From: CAIZGX01 sp044371675
GTDB taxonomy: Bacteria; Bacteroidota; Bacteroidia; Flavobacteriales_D; Sanyastnellaceae
Reading direction: 5' to 3'
Assembly (NCBI GenBank): GCA_044371675.1
Contig: JBILTF010000007.1
Coordinates: 1-43,468 of the forward strand
Length of the DNA: 43,468 nucleotides
Below, one piece after another: positions 6,078 to 14,659 of the stretch. A model generated the notes under the pieces. It had not been told where the DNA came from and did no database searches. It saw only the letters and a program-made list of their open reading frames with translations. Numbering within the stretch: the stretch's first letter is position 1; each line of letters begins with the position of its first letter. The position numbers and the translations under genes are program-made.

Positions 6078-6968
6078 TTATTTTGAAAACGAAGGCGAAA
6101 CAGTCGTCTCTTTTGTTTCTCTATTCAAAATATAAAATCCTTCTCCAGATTTATCGCCCAATTTTTTCGCTGCAACCATGTTCACCAATAAAGGACACGG
6201 CGCGTATTTCGGGTTGCCGAATCCTTCATGCATTACGCGAAGAATAGCCAAGCAAACGTCTAAGCCAATAAAGTCGGCTAGGCGAAGTGGACCCATTGGA
6301 TGTCCCATTCCTAATTTCATTACCGTATCAATTTCTTCAACTCCTGCAACACCTTCAAACAATGTATAAATGGCTTCGTTGATCATAGGCATAAGAATGC
6401 GATTCGCTACGAAACCAGGGTAGTCGTTCACTTCAACCGGAACTTTCCCCAATTGCTTTGAAATTTCAAAAACCTTTTCGTTTACTTCGTTTGAAGTGCT
6501 GTATCCGCTAATGACTTCAACCAGCTTCATAACAGGAACTGGGTTCATGAAGTGCATGCCAATCACTTGAGAAGGTCTGTTGGTAACAGAAGCAATTTTA
6601 GTAATGCTTATTGAAGACGTGTTGGAAGCTAAGATGCAATTCGTTGGAGCGTTCGCATCGAGGGTTTGAAATATTTTCAGTTTAAGATCAACGTTCTCAG
6701 TTGCGGCTTCAACAACGAGTTCTGCATTTGCAACGCCTGTTTCAATGGAGTTTGAAGTGGAAAGATTCGCAAGAGTTTGTGCTTTTTGTTCTTCGGTTAA
6801 TGAGCCCTTTGCAACTTGACGATCTAAGTTTTTAGAAATGGTAGCAACGGCTTTTTCTAACTGCACTTCATTCAAGTCAATCAATTGAACAGTAAATCCG
6901 TTCTGAGCGAACACGTGCGCTATTCCATTTCCCATGGTGCCAGCACCAATAACTGCAATGTTTTTCAT
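6078..6968 (-). CDS. hbd: 3-hydroxyacyl-CoA (3-hydroxybutyryl-CoA) dehydrogenase
   Basis: 296 residues; NAD-binding GAGTMGNG (8-15), then the catalytic pair His139 (MHFMNPVP) and Glu151 (KLVE). It oxidises 3-hydroxyacyl-CoA to 3-ketoacyl-CoA, or the reverse, in beta-oxidation, butanoate or phenylacetate catabolism (PaaH/Hbd family). The nearby paaA/paaE and the acyl-CoA dehydrogenase at 13436-14614 make a catabolic role reasonable, but the chain-length preference cannot be read. ATG 6968 follows a TATATTTG box. First gene of a three-gene transcript with ribF and the LRR protein. Confidence 0.93.
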   Translation of the reverse strand: MKNIAVIGAGTMGNGIAHVFAQNGFTVQLIDLNEVQLEKAVATISKNLDRQVAKGSLTEEQKAQTLANLSTSNSIETGVANAELVVEAATENVDLKLKIFQTLDANAPTNCILASNTSSISITKIASVTNRPSQVIGMHFMNPVPVMKLVEVISGYSTSNEVNEKVFEISKQLGKVPVEVNDYPGFVANRILMPMINEAIYTLFEGVAGVEEIDTVMKLGMGHPMGPLRLADFIGLDVCLAILRVMHEGFGNPKYAPCPLLVNMVAAKKLGDKSGEGFYILNRETKETTVSPSFSK

Positions 6969-6984
6969 TGAAACAATTTTTTTG

Positions 6985-6992
6985 CAAATATA
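6985..6992 (-). promoter_or_regulatory. Promoter -7 box TATATTTG (hbd-ribF-LRR)
   Basis: Minus-strand TATATTTG, a full match to TAnnTTTG, ends 16 nt upstream of the hbd ATG. Confidence 0.6.
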
Positions 6993-7000
6993 GCATTTAG

Positions 7001-8806
7001 CTATTGAACTTCGCCTTTTAAGGAGCGATAACGTTTACGAGCGTCGATGACGAATAAACTTCCTGGGAAGTCGTTCAACAGGCGCTCGTAGTGTGTTTGA
7101 GCCTTTGCTAAATCTTTGAAATGCTTTTCTTCAATTTCGGCTAAAGCGAAAAGCGCATCGTCCGCGTAAATGCCTTCGAAGTGAATGTTCACCAGTTCGG
7201 TAAATAACAGAACGGCCTTTTCGAAATCTCCTTGCTTCCTATAAATATTCGCTTTGGTGAAAAGAATTTCGTCTGTAAGCGAATGTCCAGGAAAGGCGGT
7301 CGTAATGCTGTCTAGCGTTTGGAAAGTAAGCGCAAACTGATTTTGATAGGCGAGTAGTTCAGCACGTGCAAACTGCATCATAGGCAATGGAATAGTATCC
7401 ATGTTGAAGTTGTCTGTGATCAACAAAGAGAGCTGCAACGCATTGTTTGAAATAAGTTTTGAAGTAGAAGCCTTTAATACATCGAGCTGTCCTTGTGCCC
7501 ATTCAAAATCGCCGGTGTAAAAGGAGATTTTCGCGTTGCGGAATTTCGCTTCATGCCCAAGCACATCGTCTTTGAAGTCTAATTCAATTTGTGAAAAGAG
7601 GAGGGAGGCTTCCCAAATTTTGTTTTGAAAGAGCAACACATCTCCCAGTTCGAGTTTAATCTCGGCAAGAGTTTTTCCGTTTACACCACCTAACGCTAAT
7701 GCTTCTTTCAAAAGTACTTCGGCATCTTTTGAATTGTTGAGATAGAAAGTCTTGAGGTGGGCCCAATCTTTTTTCAAAATGGCTAATTCATTTGCTTGAA
7801 CAATATCGTTTTGAATGGTAGCGTATTCGGTATCGAGCGCTACAAATTCTTCGTTCGTTGCGAATTCATTTTGCTTCAAAAGAAGACTTAAGGTTTGAAG
7901 TTTTTTCACGCTTGCCTGCTGGAAGAAAACAGACGCTTTGCCTTTTGCAATTACAGCGCTGTAACATTTATTCGCAACACTGTATTCTTCGTTGTTCCCT
8001 GCCTGAATAGCCAGATTCATAAGGCGGTTTCCGTTCTCATTGTTGCGTTTGTCGAGTGCATTCAATTGAATGAAAGCTCCGTTAAAGTCTCTGCGTTGCA
8101 TGAGAAACCAAGCTAAAAATTCTGAATAAATTGTGGTGCTCGGTTCAATTTGAATTCGCTTTAAAACCAGTGATTTCAAATCGTTGCATCGCTCATCGTC
8201 GTCTTGAAAATCCACTAGCTGCATGAGCGATGTTTCTACTTGCGCGAGATACGAGGGCTGTTCCCTTAAAATGTCCATATAAGCTTCGCACATGCCTTGG
8301 AAATTACCCAATGATCCCTGTACTCCTGCAATTTCAAACGAATAGGTATACCCATCTTTGCCTAGTGTTTTTCCTTTTTCATAGGTCTTCAAGGCCCAAG
8401 CATACAGGTTAACTTCTAAAAACTTCTGTCCCAATTCAAGAATAGGCATGCGGTTAACGGCTGTTTTATCGAGGGCCGTTTGGTAGGCTTCAGTTGCGCT
8501 TTTATCGTCTTTGAACTGAGCGTATAAATTTCCTAGATCAACGTGCAAGGTGTAGTCCTTGGTTTGCTTAAGCTTACGTTTGATAAGGGTTTCAGCCTCT
8601 TTTTCTAAAGCGAGTTGAATGAGTGTTGTTTTGTAATTCTCATAGATTTCATTTTCAAACCCTTCTTTGTACAGCTTCTCGTAATACATTTTCGCTTCCG
8701 TGAACTGTCCGCTATGGAAATACTGCTCTGCAATTTCATAATCGCGCTGACCGAATGAACATTCGGTAGCGAGTATTAAAAGTGCTATGAGCCAAAGCTT
8801 TTTCAT
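7001..8806 (-). CDS. Exported tetratricopeptide-repeat protein
   Basis: 601 residues starting with a signal peptide (MKKLWLIALLILATECSFG before Gln). The rest is almost entirely helical TPR-like repeats with the alternating pattern A-x-x-Y-E/A-x-A and Y-x-x-A-L; the clearest units are near residues 25-60, 80-120, 380-420 and 500-590 (FEKAVLLFTELV, AQTHYERLLNDFPGS). The C-terminal part resembles the YbgF/BamD-style tail in which a repeat ends in the FPGS motif. It sits 3 bases after the preceding lipoprotein gene, so both are likely envelope proteins of one operon with serS. Specific function unknown. Confidence 0.85.
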   Translation of the reverse strand: MKKLWLIALLILATECSFGQRDYEIAEQYFHSGQFTEAKMYYEKLYKEGFENEIYENYKTTLIQLALEKEAETLIKRKLKQTKDYTLHVDLGNLYAQFKDDKSATEAYQTALDKTAVNRMPILELGQKFLEVNLYAWALKTYEKGKTLGKDGYTYSFEIAGVQGSLGNFQGMCEAYMDILREQPSYLAQVETSLMQLVDFQDDDERCNDLKSLVLKRIQIEPSTTIYSEFLAWFLMQRRDFNGAFIQLNALDKRNNENGNRLMNLAIQAGNNEEYSVANKCYSAVIAKGKASVFFQQASVKKLQTLSLLLKQNEFATNEEFVALDTEYATIQNDIVQANELAILKKDWAHLKTFYLNNSKDAEVLLKEALALGGVNGKTLAEIKLELGDVLLFQNKIWEASLLFSQIELDFKDDVLGHEAKFRNAKISFYTGDFEWAQGQLDVLKASTSKLISNNALQLSLLITDNFNMDTIPLPMMQFARAELLAYQNQFALTFQTLDSITTAFPGHSLTDEILFTKANIYRKQGDFEKAVLLFTELVNIHFEGIYADDALFALAEIEEKHFKDLAKAQTHYERLLNDFPGSLFVIDARKRYRSLKGEVQ

Positions 8807-8809
8807 ATT

Positions 8810-9382
8810 TTATTTTGAAGAAGCTGCAATGCTGTCGCACCAGAATTTTGCTTTACTGTAATGACGAGCAAATCGATTGTCGATGGAATCCGATTTTTGT
8901 ACAACGAATTCAATTTCCTTCACCAATGAAGCATTGATGGTTTTTTCTTGTTGAATTTGTTTCTTTAAATATTCGTCATTGATTTCATTTCCAACTGCAT
9001 CGTGCGTTGCATTTTCGCTCAATGCTTTTTTAAGTGATGTGAGTTGTTCTCTCGAAACAGTTAGTCCGTTTGCAATAGTCTCTCGGCGCTTTTCGAATTC
9101 AGGAATGAGCTTGCGAATACTTCGGTAAGATGCCAATTCAAACGCAATGCTCTTCTTCATTTCACCTTTGTAGTTGTCATGAACGAAATCGAGGTGCTTG
9201 TTCACGGTGTCTAACTTAGCTTGAAGTTCATCGAGATGAAGCTTTTCATACGAACCTGCTACATTCTCTAAAGCGTTGGAAATTGAATCGATTTGTTTTA
9301 CATATTCTGATCTGTCCGGAGGTGTGCACGAATGCATGGAAAGCAGAAGTGCAGATGCCATGAAGAAATAAAGTATGCGCAT
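8810..9382 (-). CDS. Coiled-coil lipoprotein of unknown function
   Basis: 190 residues from ATG 9382 (a TTG two codons upstream is possible). The N-terminus is a lipoprotein signal with the acylated Cys19 in LSMHSC, so the mature protein is probably membrane-anchored. Residues 30-150 are highly charged with heptad-like spacing (IDSISNALENVAGSYEKL and similar), predicting long coiled coils. I do not recognise a named family. It lies between serS and a TPR protein on the same strand with gaps of 9 and 3 bases, which suggests joint expression and perhaps a joint envelope role with the TPR protein. Confidence 0.8.
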   Translation of the reverse strand: MRILYFFMASALLLSMHSCTPPDRSEYVKQIDSISNALENVAGSYEKLHLDELQAKLDTVNKHLDFVHDNYKGEMKKSIAFELASYRSIRKLIPEFEKRRETIANGLTVSREQLTSLKKALSENATHDAVGNEINDEYLKKQIQQEKTINASLVKEIEFVVQKSDSIDNRFARHYSKAKFWCDSIAASSK

Positions 9383-9391
9383 ATTCAAAAA

Positions 9392-10660
9392 TTAAATTCG
9401 TTCAAATCCGCAGTAAGGTACAAGAGCTTGAGGTATTCTTACTCCATTTTCATCTTGATGATTTTCTAACAGTGCAGCCACTATGCGAGGTAACGCAAGC
9501 GCACTGCCGTTTAGTGTGTGCACAAGCTGTGTTTTGCCGTCTGCGCCTTTATAACGACATTTCAAACGATTAGCTTGAAACGTTTCAAAGTTGGAAGTAG
9601 AGCTTACTTCTAACCAACGCTCTTGTGCCGCAGAATACACTTCGAAGTCGAAAGTAAGCGAAGAAGTGAAACCCATATCTCCACCGCAAAGACGAAGAAT
9701 ACGGAAAGGCAATTCCAATTTATTCAACAGTCCTTTTACATGGTTCACCATGTCTTCCAACAAAGCGTAACTGTCTTCTTGTTTCGACAATTGCACGATC
9801 TCTACTTTGTCAAATTGATGCAAGCGGTTCAAACCGCGAACATCTTTTCCGTAGCTTCCTGCTTCTCGGCGGAAGCATGGCGTGTATCCGGTTAGTTTAA
9901 TTGGAAGTTGTTCTTCCTTCAATAATATATCGCGATATAAATTCGTTAATGGCACTTCTGCTGTAGGAATCAAATACAAGTCATCTACTCCAACATGGTA
10001 CATTTGTCCTTCTTTGTCAGGAAGCTGTCCTGTCCCGTATCCGCTCGCCTCATTCACGAGGTGAGGAACTTGATGCTCCGTGTATCCAGCCTTCATGGCT
10101 TCTTCCAAAAAGAAATTAATCAACGCTCTTTGCAGACGGGCTCCTTTTCCAATGTAAACCGGGAAACCAGCGCCTGTAATTTTTACGCCTAATTCGAAAT
10201 CGATGAGTTTGTGTTTTTCGCACAACTCCCAGTGTGGTAATTTGCTTTCTCCCAACGCAGTGATATCTCCAGAAGAGTAGACCACTTCGTTTTCTTCAGC
10301 ACCTTTTCCAAAGACAACACTTTCGTGTGGAACGTTTGGAACGAGGTAGAGCAGTTGCTTCAACTCTTCTTCCAATTGAGAAAGGTTCGTTTCAATGCCT
10401 TTGCATTCTTCTTTAATCTCTGTGGTGCGCACCTTCATGCCATCGGCTTCTTCTCTTTTTCCTTCCTTGAAAAGATCACCAATGATCTTCGAAATCTTGT
10501 TCGACTCGGCCAAAAGATTGTCGAGTTCGTTTTGAAGTTTGCGACGTGATTCGTCTACGGAAATAATTGATTCAACGGTGGCTGAAAAATCTTTATTGCG
10601 CTTGGCTAAACTGCTAAGCGCTTTCTCTGTATTCTCTCTTAAATAGGGTACTTGAAGCAT
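9392..10660 (-). CDS. serS: Seryl-tRNA synthetase
   Basis: 422 residues, the normal bacterial length. The first 110 residues form the long antiparallel coiled-coil arm that binds the tRNA variable arm. The class II core follows, with motif 2 (CFRREAGSYGKDVRGL) and motif 3 (LNGSALALPRIVAALLE). It charges tRNA-Ser with serine. ATG 10660 is only 4 nt after a TAACTTCG box, suggesting a very short leader. Downstream lipoprotein and TPR genes appear co-transcribed. Confidence 0.97.
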   Translation of the reverse strand: MLQVPYLRENTEKALSSLAKRNKDFSATVESIISVDESRRKLQNELDNLLAESNKISKIIGDLFKEGKREEADGMKVRTTEIKEECKGIETNLSQLEEELKQLLYLVPNVPHESVVFGKGAEENEVVYSSGDITALGESKLPHWELCEKHKLIDFELGVKITGAGFPVYIGKGARLQRALINFFLEEAMKAGYTEHQVPHLVNEASGYGTGQLPDKEGQMYHVGVDDLYLIPTAEVPLTNLYRDILLKEEQLPIKLTGYTPCFRREAGSYGKDVRGLNRLHQFDKVEIVQLSKQEDSYALLEDMVNHVKGLLNKLELPFRILRLCGGDMGFTSSLTFDFEVYSAAQERWLEVSSTSNFETFQANRLKCRYKGADGKTQLVHTLNGSALALPRIVAALLENHQDENGVRIPQALVPYCGFERI

Positions 10661-10664
10661 GTGA

Positions 10665-10672
10665 CGAAGTTA
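10665..10672 (-). promoter_or_regulatory. Promoter -7 box TAACTTCG (serS)
   Basis: Minus-strand TAACTTCG, identical to the box at 1482-1489, lies 4 nt before the serS ATG, so transcription would start at or close to the start codon. Confidence 0.4.
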
Positions 10673-10690
10673 CTTGATGTTGGATAAAAT

Positions 10691-10723
10691 AAAAAACTCC
10701 CGACCAAAAGATCGAGAGTTTTT
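10691..10723 (-). terminator. Terminator after rplU-rpmA
   Basis: On the minus strand a 9-bp stem CTCTCGATC / GGTCGGGAG (two G-T pairs) with loop TTTT is flanked by A and T runs. It stands between the rpmA stop and the serS promoter, separating ribosomal protein transcription from serS. Confidence 0.8.
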
Positions 10724-10748
10724 GAAAATTGTTGAGACGAACTCTCGA

Positions 10749-11009
10749 TTACGCCTGTGCAGGAACAACCGAAACGAACGACTTATTGTCTTTCTTCTTG
10801 CGGAATTCTACTACTCCGTCAGTCAAAGCATATAAAGTGTGGTCTTTTCCAACCCCAACGTTTAAACCTGCATTGTGACGAGTACCACGCTGACGAATGA
10901 TAATATTTCCAGCAACACATACTTGTCCGCCAAATAATTTTACACCTAAGCGTTTACTTTCTGAATCACGGCCGTTTTTCGACGAACCGACACCTTTCTT
11001 GTGAGCCAT
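10749..11009 (-). CDS. rpmA: 50S ribosomal protein L27
   Basis: 86 residues starting MAHKKG, the usual bacterial L27 with its flexible N-terminal tail reaching toward the peptidyl-transferase centre. There is no Firmicutes-type cleavable N-terminal extension. RQRGTRHNAG and GKDHTLYAL are family hallmarks. It follows rplU by 19 bases, the standard rplU-rpmA pair, and is followed by a terminator. Confidence 0.98.
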   Translation of the reverse strand: MAHKKGVGSSKNGRDSESKRLGVKLFGGQVCVAGNIIIRQRGTRHNAGLNVGVGKDHTLYALTDGVVEFRKKKDNKSFVSVVPAQA

Positions 11010-11028
11010 TGTCTTTTAGGATTAGGGA

Positions 11029-11337
11029 TTAACCAATGTTTTCAATTACAATTTCTGTCAAATAAGCACGGAAACCGTTCTTCTTTTGATAGCCTTTACG
11101 GCGTTTCTTTTTGAAGATAATTACTTTATCTCCTTTAAGGTGATTCACTACGCGTGCGGTGACCTTAACACCTTCTACAGCTGGGGCGCCAACAGTGATC
11201 GAACCGTTATCATCAGTCAAAAGAACGTGGTTGAATTCAACCTGTGTTCCTTCTTCGTTTTGAAGACGATTAACGAAGATCTGCTGATCTTTTTGTACTT
11301 TGTACTGATGCCCTGCTATTTCAACAATTGCGTACAT
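11029..11337 (-). CDS. rplU: 50S ribosomal protein L21
   Basis: 102 residues; MYAIVEIAGHQYKVQ is the canonical L21 start and KKRRKGYQKKNGFRA its basic rRNA-binding C-terminal segment. ATG 11337 lies about 40 nt downstream of a TATATTTG box, giving one of the longer leaders in this window. First gene of the rplU-rpmA operon. Confidence 0.98.
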   Translation of the reverse strand: MYAIVEIAGHQYKVQKDQQIFVNRLQNEEGTQVEFNHVLLTDDNGSITVGAPAVEGVKVTARVVNHLKGDKVIIFKKKRRKGYQKKNGFRAYLTEIVIENIG

Positions 11338-11377
11338 AACGTTAATTTTTAATTAGTTTTTCCCGATTAAGGGGGTG

Positions 11378-11385
11378 CAAATATA
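11378..11385 (-). promoter_or_regulatory. Promoter -7 box TATATTTG (rplU-rpmA)
   Basis: Minus-strand TATATTTG, a full TAnnTTTG match, lies 40 nt upstream of the rplU ATG. The leader between holds a C-rich/G-rich pair (cccc...cggg) that could form a small hairpin; a role in ribosomal protein feedback is possible but unproven. Confidence 0.55.
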
Positions 11386-11413
11386 CACATTCTTTGTTTG
11401 AAAACAATACAAT

Positions 11414-11526
11414 ATTTCATAGAAATCGAATTTGCATTCGATCAATCGTTTCACGATCAAACCTTTGGTGATATTCTTTCGAAGAATCTTGCGAAGCATC
11501 TTATGAAACATCTTTCACATCGTGAA
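11414..11526. repeat. Mini-hairpin array B
   Basis: Eight adjacent inverted repeats in plus coordinates: 11414-11426 (atttc/gaaat), 11425-11442 (atcgaat/attcgat), 11445-11457 (atcgt/acgat), 11461-11469 (acc/ggt), 11473-11487 (attctt/aagaat), 11488-11496 (ctt/aag), 11503-11511 (atg/cat) and 11514-11526 (ttcac/gtgaa). Loops are 3 nt except one of 4. Read on the minus strand, hairpins 4-3-2 match array A at 1387-1424 in order, spacers and loops, with compensatory stem changes. The last hairpin includes the stop codon of the EamA transporter gene, so the array begins within that gene's 3' end. Confidence 0.82.
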
Positions 11527-12432
11527 TCTCGAAGTTGGCTGCTTATTCACCAAATAGATCCCCGTAAGAATAATCCCGGCGAATGCGCCGTGAAGCCAAG
11601 TAAACGGTTCGCCGTCGTACACACCCCATAGAATGGCCACCACAGGAATCAGGTAAGTAATGGATGATGCGGCAAGGGCTCCGACCTTTTGGGTGAATCG
11701 AAAGAATAGAATATTACCGAGAGCGGTGCCCAAAATGGCCAAGGTGGCTATGAATCCCAGGCTGCGCCATCCGTATGTGTTGGTTTGTAGAATTTCGAAC
11801 GTTCCGTCGGTGCCAATGAGTATCCAGCATGGAATTCCAGCTACCAACAACGAAAAGGCGGAAATAGCAAATGATGGCACGCCGTGAAGTTTGCTGTGAA
11901 TGGTGTTCACGCTGAAGCCATAGCTTATGGTGGCAAGCACAATAAGCATGCTGTAGGCCATGTTCTTCGAGTCGCCCAATCCGCGGAGGCTAATTAGGCA
12001 AACCGCGCCAACAAGTCCGAGGGTGACTCCCACAATTTGCATTTTCCGAACCGATTTCTTGAAGACGAAGTATCCGACAATGAGCGTGAAGAGCGGTGTG
12101 AGCGCATTCAAGATGCCCGACATACTCGAATGCAAGAACATCTGCGAATTCGTGAAAAGGAAGGCAGGAATGCCGCTTCCCAACATTCCAACTACAACAT
12201 ACCACCAGATTAACTCACGCTTCAGCCAACTTTTGAAAATGAAGGCGAAGGGGAGCATGACCAAGGAGGCAATGCCCAATCTTAAAGCAGCAACTTGATT
12301 CGGTGAAAAGACAGGAACCTGATGGCCATAGGCGTCGAAGGCGAACATGCCTCGCTTCATGAGAATGAAGGAGCTGCCCCAAATTATTGCTAAAATGACA
12401 ATAACTGGAAGGCTACGCCAATTGCCTTTCAT
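11515..12432 (-). CDS. EamA/DMT-family transporter
   Basis: 305 residues from ATG 12432 (a TTG one codon earlier is less likely). About ten hydrophobic helices arranged as two EamA repeats; IWGSSFILMKRG near the N-terminus and the GxxLxLxGA-type segment (GVTLGLVGAVCL) are typical of the drug/metabolite transporter family. An inner-membrane exporter of small metabolites or amino acids is likely; the substrate is not predictable. It is the third gene after gcdH and a T9SS protein, 3 bases from the latter. Its final codons and stop are built from the outermost hairpin of array B. Confidence 0.9.
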   Translation of the reverse strand: MKGNWRSLPVIVILAIIWGSSFILMKRGMFAFDAYGHQVPVFSPNQVAALRLGIASLVMLPFAFIFKSWLKRELIWWYVVVGMLGSGIPAFLFTNSQMFLHSSMSGILNALTPLFTLIVGYFVFKKSVRKMQIVGVTLGLVGAVCLISLRGLGDSKNMAYSMLIVLATISYGFSVNTIHSKLHGVPSFAISAFSLLVAGIPCWILIGTDGTFEILQTNTYGWRSLGFIATLAILGTALGNILFFRFTQKVGALAASSITYLIPVVAILWGVYDGEPFTWLHGAFAGIILTGIYLVNKQPTSRFTM

Positions 12433-12435
12433 CAA

Positions 12436-13431
12436 TTAGTTCTTGATGAATGAAGAGCAAGTGCCGTTGATACGAAGCAAGTAAAATCCGGAAGAAAGTT
12501 CGTCCGTTTGAATGGCATTTCTTCCTGAAGTTAAGGTTTCAACTTGAATCACTTTTCCATCAGCGGAAAGGATTTGAGCAACAACGGTTTCTTGTGTTGG
12601 ATTGAATACATTCAGCAAACCGCTGGTTGGATTCGGATACACATCGAAAGTAGCAAGGGTGTTCTCTTCAACATTTATAAAATTCGGTGTAAAGCGATAA
12701 ACAGTTCCTTCAGCTGGCTCAGCGTTCAGCAAAGCGTATGATGGAATGCCTTGCGCTGCGAGAACTTCTGCGTTAGTCAACGTTGTGATCGTTGGCGCGT
12801 CTGTATTTCCGCTCACACTGTAAAATCCATCCCAATCGAATCCTGTATTTTGATTTAAGTTCTCTAAGAAGGCCACTGCCGGTGCCCCGAAGATGTGAAT
12901 TGTTGAAGGGTCTGTTATGTTACTTGGTCCGTAATGGTATTCAAAGATGTTTGAATTTTCATACAACCACAATTGGAAAGATGTGGTTTGGGTGTATGTG
13001 CCATTGGCTGCCCAATCTTCGTAGAAACCTACATTCAACCATTCAATTTTGCAGATTTGAAATCCAGGAGGTCCTTCAACCACATAGCTAACCGGACTTA
13101 CTAAGGTGTCGTTATCGGCATTCGCGATATCATCGAAGTAAGGAAGAAAAATATCACTTAACGAATCATCTTGAATTCCATACACTGTTGTTCCTAATTC
13201 ACCAACGTATAGTGTCGTTATAGTATCATTCGCTGTGTAGAAGGTAAATCCCAACGGCACGGTCCAAGTTGGATCATCCCAAATTTGTCCGCCATCCAGC
13301 GAATTTCCTTCTTCAATAGGAGTGAAGGTGCCACTATAATTGGTGAACAGATAATGCGAACCAACCGGTTGTTGAGCAAAAACCCCAGCCGAAGCCAGGG
13401 TTAGTAAAAAAGCAACTAAGTTCTTTTTCAT
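12436..13431 (-). CDS. Secreted protein with T9SS type A sorting domain
   Basis: 331 residues from ATG 13431, which starts a clean signal peptide (MKKNLVAFLLTLASAGVFA before QQ); ATG 13449 would overlap gcdH and add a poor N-terminus. The central region is a beta-rich, Asn/Thr/Asp-rich extracellular domain that I cannot name. The C-terminal 70 residues carry the type A sorting signature: FDVYPNPTSG, then Gly-Lys strand, ending ELSSGFYLLRI. It should be exported by Sec, moved across the outer membrane by the type IX system and possibly surface-anchored. Cell-surface role unknown. Confidence 0.9.
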   Translation of the reverse strand: MKKNLVAFLLTLASAGVFAQQPVGSHYLFTNYSGTFTPIEEGNSLDGGQIWDDPTWTVPLGFTFYTANDTITTLYVGELGTTVYGIQDDSLSDIFLPYFDDIANADNDTLVSPVSYVVEGPPGFQICKIEWLNVGFYEDWAANGTYTQTTSFQLWLYENSNIFEYHYGPSNITDPSTIHIFGAPAVAFLENLNQNTGFDWDGFYSVSGNTDAPTITTLTNAEVLAAQGIPSYALLNAEPAEGTVYRFTPNFINVEENTLATFDVYPNPTSGLLNVFNPTQETVVAQILSADGKVIQVETLTSGRNAIQTDELSSGFYLLRINGTCSSFIKN

Positions 13432-13435
13432 AAAA

Positions 13436-14614
13436 TTATTTAAATGCATCGAATCCTGTTACGTCCATTCCTGTAATTAACAAGTGAATGTCATGGGTTC
13501 CCTCGTAGGTAATAACCGATTCAAGGTTCATCATGTGACGCATGATTGGATATTCTCCTGTGATTCCCATTCCGCCTAACATTTGACGTGCGTTGCTAGC
13601 AACTGTTTTGGCCATGTCAACGTTGTTGCGTTTCGCCATAGAGATCATAGAACTTGTCGCGCGACCTTCGTTGCGAAGCTGACCCAAACGAAGAGTCAAC
13701 AATTGCGCCTTGGTGATTTCAGTAATCATTTCCGCCAATTTCTTTTGTTGCAATTGGAAAGCACCTATTGGCTTGCCGAACTGCATGCGTTCTTGAGAAT
13801 AACGAAGAGCAACATCGTAGCAGTCTAATGCTGCACCAATGGCACCCCAAGCAATTCCGTAACGGGCGCTATCTAAACAAGAAAGTGGTCCGCCTAATCC
13901 AGAACGTCCAGGCAATAAGTTTTCTTTCGGAACTTTTACATTATCGAAAATCAACTCACCGGTATCACTTGCGCGAAGGCTCCACTTGCCGTGCATGGTC
14001 GGAGTTGTAAATCCTTCCATTCCTCTTTCTACGATAATTCCGTGAATGCGTCCTTCTTCGTTCTTAGCCCAAACAACCGCTACTTGGGCGAATGGCGCGT
14101 TAGAGATCCACATTTTCGCACCGTTCAACAAATAGTGGTCGCCCATGTCTTTGAAGTTGGTGGTCATTCCACCTGGGTTTGAACCGTGGTCTGGTTCAGT
14201 TAATCCGAAGCAACCGATCCATTCGCCCGAAGCCAATTTCGGTAAGAACTTCATGCGTTGTTCTTCAGAACCGTATTTCCAAATCGGATACATCACCAAA
14301 GAAGATTGAACCGATGCCGTAGAGCGAAGTCCGCTATCGCAACGCTCCAACTCTTGCATAATTAATCCGTAAGCAATCTGATCCAATCCGGCTCCGCCGT
14401 ATTCTTCAGGAATATAGGGTCCGAAAGCACCAATGCTGGCTAGGCCTGGTATAAGGTGTTGAGGAAATTTACAGTTTTCTGCAGCCTCTTCAATAATTGG
14501 AGAAACTTCTTTTTTTACCCACTCACGTGCTGCATCGCGAATCAATTTGTGCTCGTCGGTAAGCAGCTCATCCATTAAATAATAATCGTGTCCTTGGTAT
14601 TGGTCTGTGCGCAT
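13436..14614 (-). CDS. gcdH: Glutaryl-CoA dehydrogenase-type acyl-CoA dehydrogenase
   Basis: 392 residues from ATG 14614. Flavin-dependent acyl-CoA dehydrogenase fold; GCFGLTEPDHGSNPGGM, MWISNAPFA and the C-terminal TYEGTHD with catalytic Glu371 point to the glutaryl-CoA branch, which converts glutaryl-CoA to crotonyl-CoA in lysine and tryptophan breakdown. Crotonyl-CoA would feed 3-hydroxyacyl-CoA dehydrogenases such as the one at 6078-6968. The longer open frame upstream is rejected because a TATATTTG promoter box lies inside it at 14632-14639. First gene of a transcript continuing into the T9SS protein (4-base gap) and the EamA transporter. Confidence 0.88.
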   Translation of the reverse strand: MRTDQYQGHDYYLMDELLTDEHKLIRDAAREWVKKEVSPIIEEAAENCKFPQHLIPGLASIGAFGPYIPEEYGGAGLDQIAYGLIMQELERCDSGLRSTASVQSSLVMYPIWKYGSEEQRMKFLPKLASGEWIGCFGLTEPDHGSNPGGMTTNFKDMGDHYLLNGAKMWISNAPFAQVAVVWAKNEEGRIHGIIVERGMEGFTTPTMHGKWSLRASDTGELIFDNVKVPKENLLPGRSGLGGPLSCLDSARYGIAWGAIGAALDCYDVALRYSQERMQFGKPIGAFQLQQKKLAEMITEITKAQLLTLRLGQLRNEGRATSSMISMAKRNNVDMAKTVASNARQMLGGMGITGEYPIMRHMMNLESVITYEGTHDIHLLITGMDVTGFDAFK

Positions 14615-14631
14615 GGTTTCAAAAGTTTGGG

Positions 14632-14639
14632 CAAATATA
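14632..14639 (-). promoter_or_regulatory. Promoter -7 box TATATTTG (gcdH)
   Basis: Minus-strand TATATTTG, full consensus, ends 17 nt before the gcdH ATG. It lies in the 45-base gap after rnhA and fixes the gcdH start. Confidence 0.6.
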
Positions 14640-14659
14640 GTAGTGAATGAGTGAAACAA

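Noticed and set aside
11960..12298. Open frame of 112 codons on the plus strand inside the EamA transporter gene
   Set aside because: Pro/Lys/Thr-rich shadow of the hydrophobic transporter; no promoter and no homology I can recognise.
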